From NCBI GenBank assembly GCA_003153555.1, contig PLZS01000110.1, forward strand, positions 47,506-111,505: a stretch of DNA of 64,000 bases, in the 5' to 3' direction. This DNA is from Candidatus Melainabacteria bacterium (GTDB lineage Bacteria; Cyanobacteriota; Vampirovibrionia; Obscuribacterales; Obscuribacteraceae). Position numbers and translations under genes: made by a program. A model generated the notes under the pieces. The model did no database searches, was not told the DNA's origin, and saw only the letters and a list, made by a program, of their open reading frames with translations. Within the stretch, counting starts at the first letter, position 1. Every line of letters starts with the position of its first letter. Positions 61,218-64,000 of this stretch are shown one piece after another.

Positions 61218-62873
61218 TTAGCGCAGCCATTCCAATTTGAACGGTACTGCTTCTTGTTCCAATTGATCCAAGAACTTCGGTGGCAAGCCTGAACCAACGT
61301 GGCGGCATTTAAAGAAGCCCCGTGGGTCACGACCTTCACGCTCAAGGTGGAACATTGTACTGATAGCGATCGTGTCACCTTCCATCCCGGTTATCTCGGA
61401 AATTTCAGTAACGCGCCTTGTACCATCTTCTAGTCTTCTGATCTGAATAATCAGCTGAATAGCTGAAGAGATCAGTTCACGTGCCGCTTTAGCAGGCATT
61501 TCCACACCAGACATGAGAATCATGTTCTCAAGACGCTTTGTGCAGTCTCTTGGAGTGTTTGCGTGGATTGTAGTCATTGATCCACCGTGACCGGTGTTCA
61601 TTGCCTGGAGCATGTCGAACGCTTCTTCTCCCCGGCATTCCCCCAGAATGATGCGGTCGGGACGCATACGGAGGCAGTTAATAACAAGCATCCGCTGTGT
61701 GATTCGACCCTTTCCTTCTGTGTTTTCCGGTCTTGTTTCCATGCGCACCCAGTGCTCATGTTGCAATCTCAATTCCGCCGCGTCTTCAATCGTGATGATC
61801 CGTTCGCGTGGGTTGATGTGGGCAGAAAGCGCGTTCAGGAGCGTTGTTTTACCAGAACCTGTACCACCAGAGATGATGATGTTGATTCTGCCTTTGACGC
61901 AGGCTTTCATAACTTCAGCCATTTGCACAGAGAGGGAGCCCTTCTCCACTAATTGTCCAAGGGACATGATCGATGTACCGAAACATCGGATCGTGATCGT
62001 TGGACCGTCGATGGTGACTGGTGGAATGGTGGCATTTACCCGTGAACCGTTTGGAAGACGGGCATCAACCATGGGTGAGTTATCGTCAAGTCTTCTGCCC
62101 AGGGGCTGAATGATCTTGTCGATTGTCTGTCTCAAGTGTCTTTCGTTTTCAAAAACGATGTTTGTTTTTTCAAGACGTCCATGTCGTTCAACGTAGATGT
62201 TGTTGCAACCGTTGACGCATATGTCGCCTACGCTTGGGTCTCTTAGCAGTGGACCAAGTGGACCGAAACCGAACACTTCGTCAAGAACGTTCTGGAGAAG
62301 AATACCTTTCTCCATCATCGTTAGTGGCGCTGGATCCGAGTTAACGATTTCTCTGATACGTGCTCTAACTTGAGCTTGAGTATCCTCGGAAATATTCGTC
62401 AAGCGTGATGTATCTAGTTCTCTTCTTAACTGATCGATGATCAACTTTTCGCGTTCGCGAATCAGTTGTTGGTTGGCTGAAAACTTGGCGCCCAAATCAC
62501 CAGGAGCTGGACCACTTTCTTGACCGCCACCATGACCACCACCGCCGTGATGACCGAATTCATCTTTTGCGTCAATGCGCTCAATATCGGCTCGCGACGG
62601 ACCTGTTTCTCCAGTCGAAGGCATGCTGCCTGGTTTGGCACCACCGGCAACCCCGGTTTGGGCACCACCCGGACGTGCCATCCCACTCTGTCCTTGCCCA
62701 GGAGCTGGACCACGAGCGCCGCCAACACCAGTCGCTTGCTGGGCACCGGCAACACCCGTACTTTGCGGTGCAGCAGGCACCACATCTGATGCCTGCCTTT
62801 GTTTAACCAGTTGCCCCATTAGTGAGGATGTGGGCCGTGCTGGCAAATTTTGATCTTTTCTTTCGTCGCCCAT
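61218..62873 (-). CDS. cpaF: Tad pilus assembly ATPase CpaF/TadA
   Basis: 551 residues, a GspE-type secretion ATPase that powers Flp pilus assembly (and retraction in some species). The first 130 residues are a Gly/Pro/Gln-rich linker with many 'GVAGA/GVGGA' units, longer than typical. The catalytic part has Walker A GGTGSGKTT (from residue 336), the Asp box TIEDAAELRLQ, Walker B LGECRGEEAFDML and the His box NTGHGGSMTTIHAN. All are intact. The next gene, tadB, starts 18 bp later; a dispersed repeat separates it from cpaE. Confidence 0.95.
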   Translation of the reverse strand: MGDERKDQNLPARPTSSLMGQLVKQRQASDVVPAAPQSTGVAGAQQATGVGGARGPAPGQGQSGMARPGGAQTGVAGGAKPGSMPSTGETGPSRADIERIDAKDEFGHHGGGGHGGGQESGPAPGDLGAKFSANQQLIREREKLIIDQLRRELDTSRLTNISEDTQAQVRARIREIVNSDPAPLTMMEKGILLQNVLDEVFGFGPLGPLLRDPSVGDICVNGCNNIYVERHGRLEKTNIVFENERHLRQTIDKIIQPLGRRLDDNSPMVDARLPNGSRVNATIPPVTIDGPTITIRCFGTSIMSLGQLVEKGSLSVQMAEVMKACVKGRINIIISGGTGSGKTTLLNALSAHINPRERIITIEDAAELRLQHEHWVRMETRPENTEGKGRITQRMLVINCLRMRPDRIILGECRGEEAFDMLQAMNTGHGGSMTTIHANTPRDCTKRLENMILMSGVEMPAKAARELISSAIQLIIQIRRLEDGTRRVTEISEITGMEGDTIAISTMFHLEREGRDPRGFFKCRHVGSGLPPKFLDQLEQEAVPFKLEWLR

Positions 62874-62889
62874 TTAGAACCACCTTTAT

Positions 62890-62955
62890 TAGTCTGTGCA
62901 CCGTTAGGGGGTCTATGCAGCAAGCTGCTCGACTCCGCGAAGCTGCCCGACTTAT
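62890..62955 (-). repeat. TAAGTCG-family dispersed repeat, copy 3
   Basis: Contains AAGCTGCTCGACT and AAGCTGCCCGACT in direct repeat, spaced by CCGCG, preceded by TCTATGCAGC. The minus-strand end TAAGTCG supplies the cpaE stop codon. It fills the cpaE-cpaF gap. Confidence 0.78.
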
Positions 62956-64000
62956 CTCTTTTTGCCGAATATTGCAGGGAGTTTGAATCCACTGCCCTTT
63001 TCGCCATCTTTGGTTGTTAAGAGAAGCTGTTCTCCACCTGCTACTCTGCGTGCCAATGAATCAAGCGCCTTACCTAGTGCGGTGTGTCCAGGAGCGATTT
63101 GCCCTTGGTTATTCACCCACTTCGCCGTCTTCGTATCATTGGGTATTTCATGGAACACAGGGTAGTTGAGATTTGCCCGACATTCACTCAATACGTCCTG
63201 AGGTAGCCATTCCGAGCGATTGATCACAAGGAGTAGCTTCTCTTGGTTGTAGTGAGCCTTAAAGGTATCGAGACACTTGCGAGCATTCAGAATGGCTGCC
63301 CAGTTGTACTCGGTAATGACAAGCACGTGATCGGCAAGGTCGAGAGTCGCGATTGCTCGCTCGTCTAACAAGTTCTTGGGTAGATCAACGACGGTAAACC
63401 TGAATTCCTGCTTGGCTGTGTAGAGAATTTCCTGTACTTGAGCGGCGTAAATATCGCCAATATCTTCAAGTTCCGGAGGTGCAGCCAATATGCTCAACTT
63501 ATCATCGTACCTAGTCATTAGGTTGCGCAGATAGGTGGCATCGAAATTTGTGTGTGAGAAGTCGATTGTACTTAAGCTGAATGATGGCTCAAGGTTGAGA
63601 TAGTGCGAGATCATGCCGAACTGCAAGTCGAGGTCGACGATGCATGACTCACCATATTTGCCAAGATAACCAGCCAGGTTTGTACAAATTGTGGTGGCTC
63701 CGATACCGCCAGTAGGGCTGAATATCGCGACCACTTTGCCGGCGGCAGTAGAGACCGACTCAGATTGGTGCTTGAGTTGAATACTCTGCACCGCAGCTGG
63801 AAGGTCTGTGCGCCAACGCTCTGCATCGAGGAAGTCAGAAGCCCCGAGTCGATACGCGGTGCGGATCAACTCAGGGTCCGGAACTTCGTAACTAACGAAA
63901 AAGTAGAGTTGCGGGAATGTCTCCCGCAACTCTGCTAGAAGTGATAGTCCACGGACGGGAGCTGGGCTCAGCTCGATCCAGACCAACTTCGGGTGTAGGC
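62952..64000 (-). CDS. cpaE: Tad pilus localisation ATPase CpaE/TadZ, 5' end outside window
   Basis: At least 345 residues; the frame is open to the window edge. The visible N-terminal part (LVWIELSPAPVRGLSLLAEL, then LIRTAYRLGASDFL) is a degenerate receiver domain, as in CpaE/TadZ. A MinD-like ATPase follows: SPTGGIGATTICTNLAGYLG, where the family's deviant Walker A has GATT in place of GKTT, then SCIVDLDLQFGM and VVDLPKNL. CpaE sets the place of pilus assembly at the cell pole. The stop lies in a dispersed repeat. Confidence 0.88.
   Translation of the reverse strand, partial: LHPKLVWIELSPAPVRGLSLLAELRETFPQLYFFVSYEVPDPELIRTAYRLGASDFLDAERWRTDLPAAVQSIQLKHQSESVSTAAGKVVAIFSPTGGIGATTICTNLAGYLGKYGESCIVDLDLQFGMISHYLNLEPSFSLSTIDFSHTNFDATYLRNLMTRYDDKLSILAAPPELEDIGDIYAAQVQEILYTAKQEFRFTVVDLPKNLLDERAIATLDLADHVLVITEYNWAAILNARKCLDTFKAHYNQEKLLLVINRSEWLPQDVLSECRANLNYPVFHEIPNDTKTAKWVNNQGQIAPGHTALGKALDSLARRVAGGEQLLLTTKDGEKGSGFKLPAIFGKKR

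Noticed and set aside
1..64000. tRNA or rRNA genes
   Set aside because: I looked for T-loop and anticodon-arm patterns and conserved rRNA segments and found none; a dedicated search could still find one.

Overview
The window (64 kb, GC near one half) reads as a dense chromosomal stretch of a large-genome, free-living bacterium. It has Gram-negative-type signal peptides, many secreted or membrane proteins of unknown family, multi-domain histidine kinases, a Ser/Thr kinase with an LRR domain, and a Tad pilus locus. The best guess, by gene style rather than by any search, is a non-photosynthetic cyanobacterial relative (Obscuribacterales / Melainabacteria-like). No rRNA, tRNA, CRISPR array, integrase or transposase gene was seen.

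Layout. 1-2.4 kb: end of a urease operon (ureF end, ureC, ureE). 2.5-8.3 kb: small hypothetical, membrane and secreted proteins, a probably frameshifted small gene, and an esterase divergent from an ATP-grasp ligase. 8.4-9.9 kb: a PhoR-like histidine kinase. 10-16 kb: trxA, a FAS1 protein, a membrane-anchored thioredoxin fold with one active-site cysteine, a small membrane protein with a similar anchor, and a 1141-residue FtsH-like protein with three AAA+ modules before one M41 protease domain. 16.8-18.7 kb: Ser/Thr kinase-TM-LRR receptor. 19-30 kb: large accessory proteins, a CPBP protease with a 12-residue tandem repeat, a decayed TPR gene and an OmpR-type regulator. 30-38 kb: a PAS histidine kinase whose 3' end overlaps an antiparallel SIMPL gene, a thioredoxin-like/coiled-coil protein without active-site cysteines, a thioredoxin-TPR protein, a PPOX gene remnant and a YD/RHS-like protein. 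38.7-42.1 kb: GC-rich ppdK and a cysteine hydrolase. 42.3-46.1 kb: His-rich membrane protein and a histidine kinase carrying a second sensor module with no kinase after it. 46.1-53.1 kb, minus strand: spermidine-synthase-like membrane protein, FtsB-like protein, phosphohexomutase, YD-like protein, J-like protein and FHA protein, mostly one operon. 53.6-57.5 kb: zinc-ribbon protein, tsaD and three small secreted proteins in a row. 57.7-64 kb, minus strand: Tad pilus genes cpaE, cpaF, tadB, tadC, a DUF192 protein, ridA and a prepilin peptidase.

How parts may work together. The urease genes release ammonia from urea with dedicated nickel loading. The 10-16 kb cluster suggests envelope protein quality control (thioredoxin folds plus a membrane protease). 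The Tad locus makes a type IVc pilus, and the secreted Gly-rich and Pro/Gln-rich proteins beside it could be surface partners. Thioredoxin folds occur in four genes, only two of them with CxxC.

Non-coding structure. Two dispersed repeat families are visible. One is a BIME-like pair of palindromes ending in GCGCTCC (8.0, 12.0, 16.2, 57.6 kb). The other starts with TAAGTCG, lies in gaps next to minus-strand genes (53.4, 58.3, 58.85, 62.9 kb), and supplies the stop codon of two genes. Several intrinsic terminators are clear.
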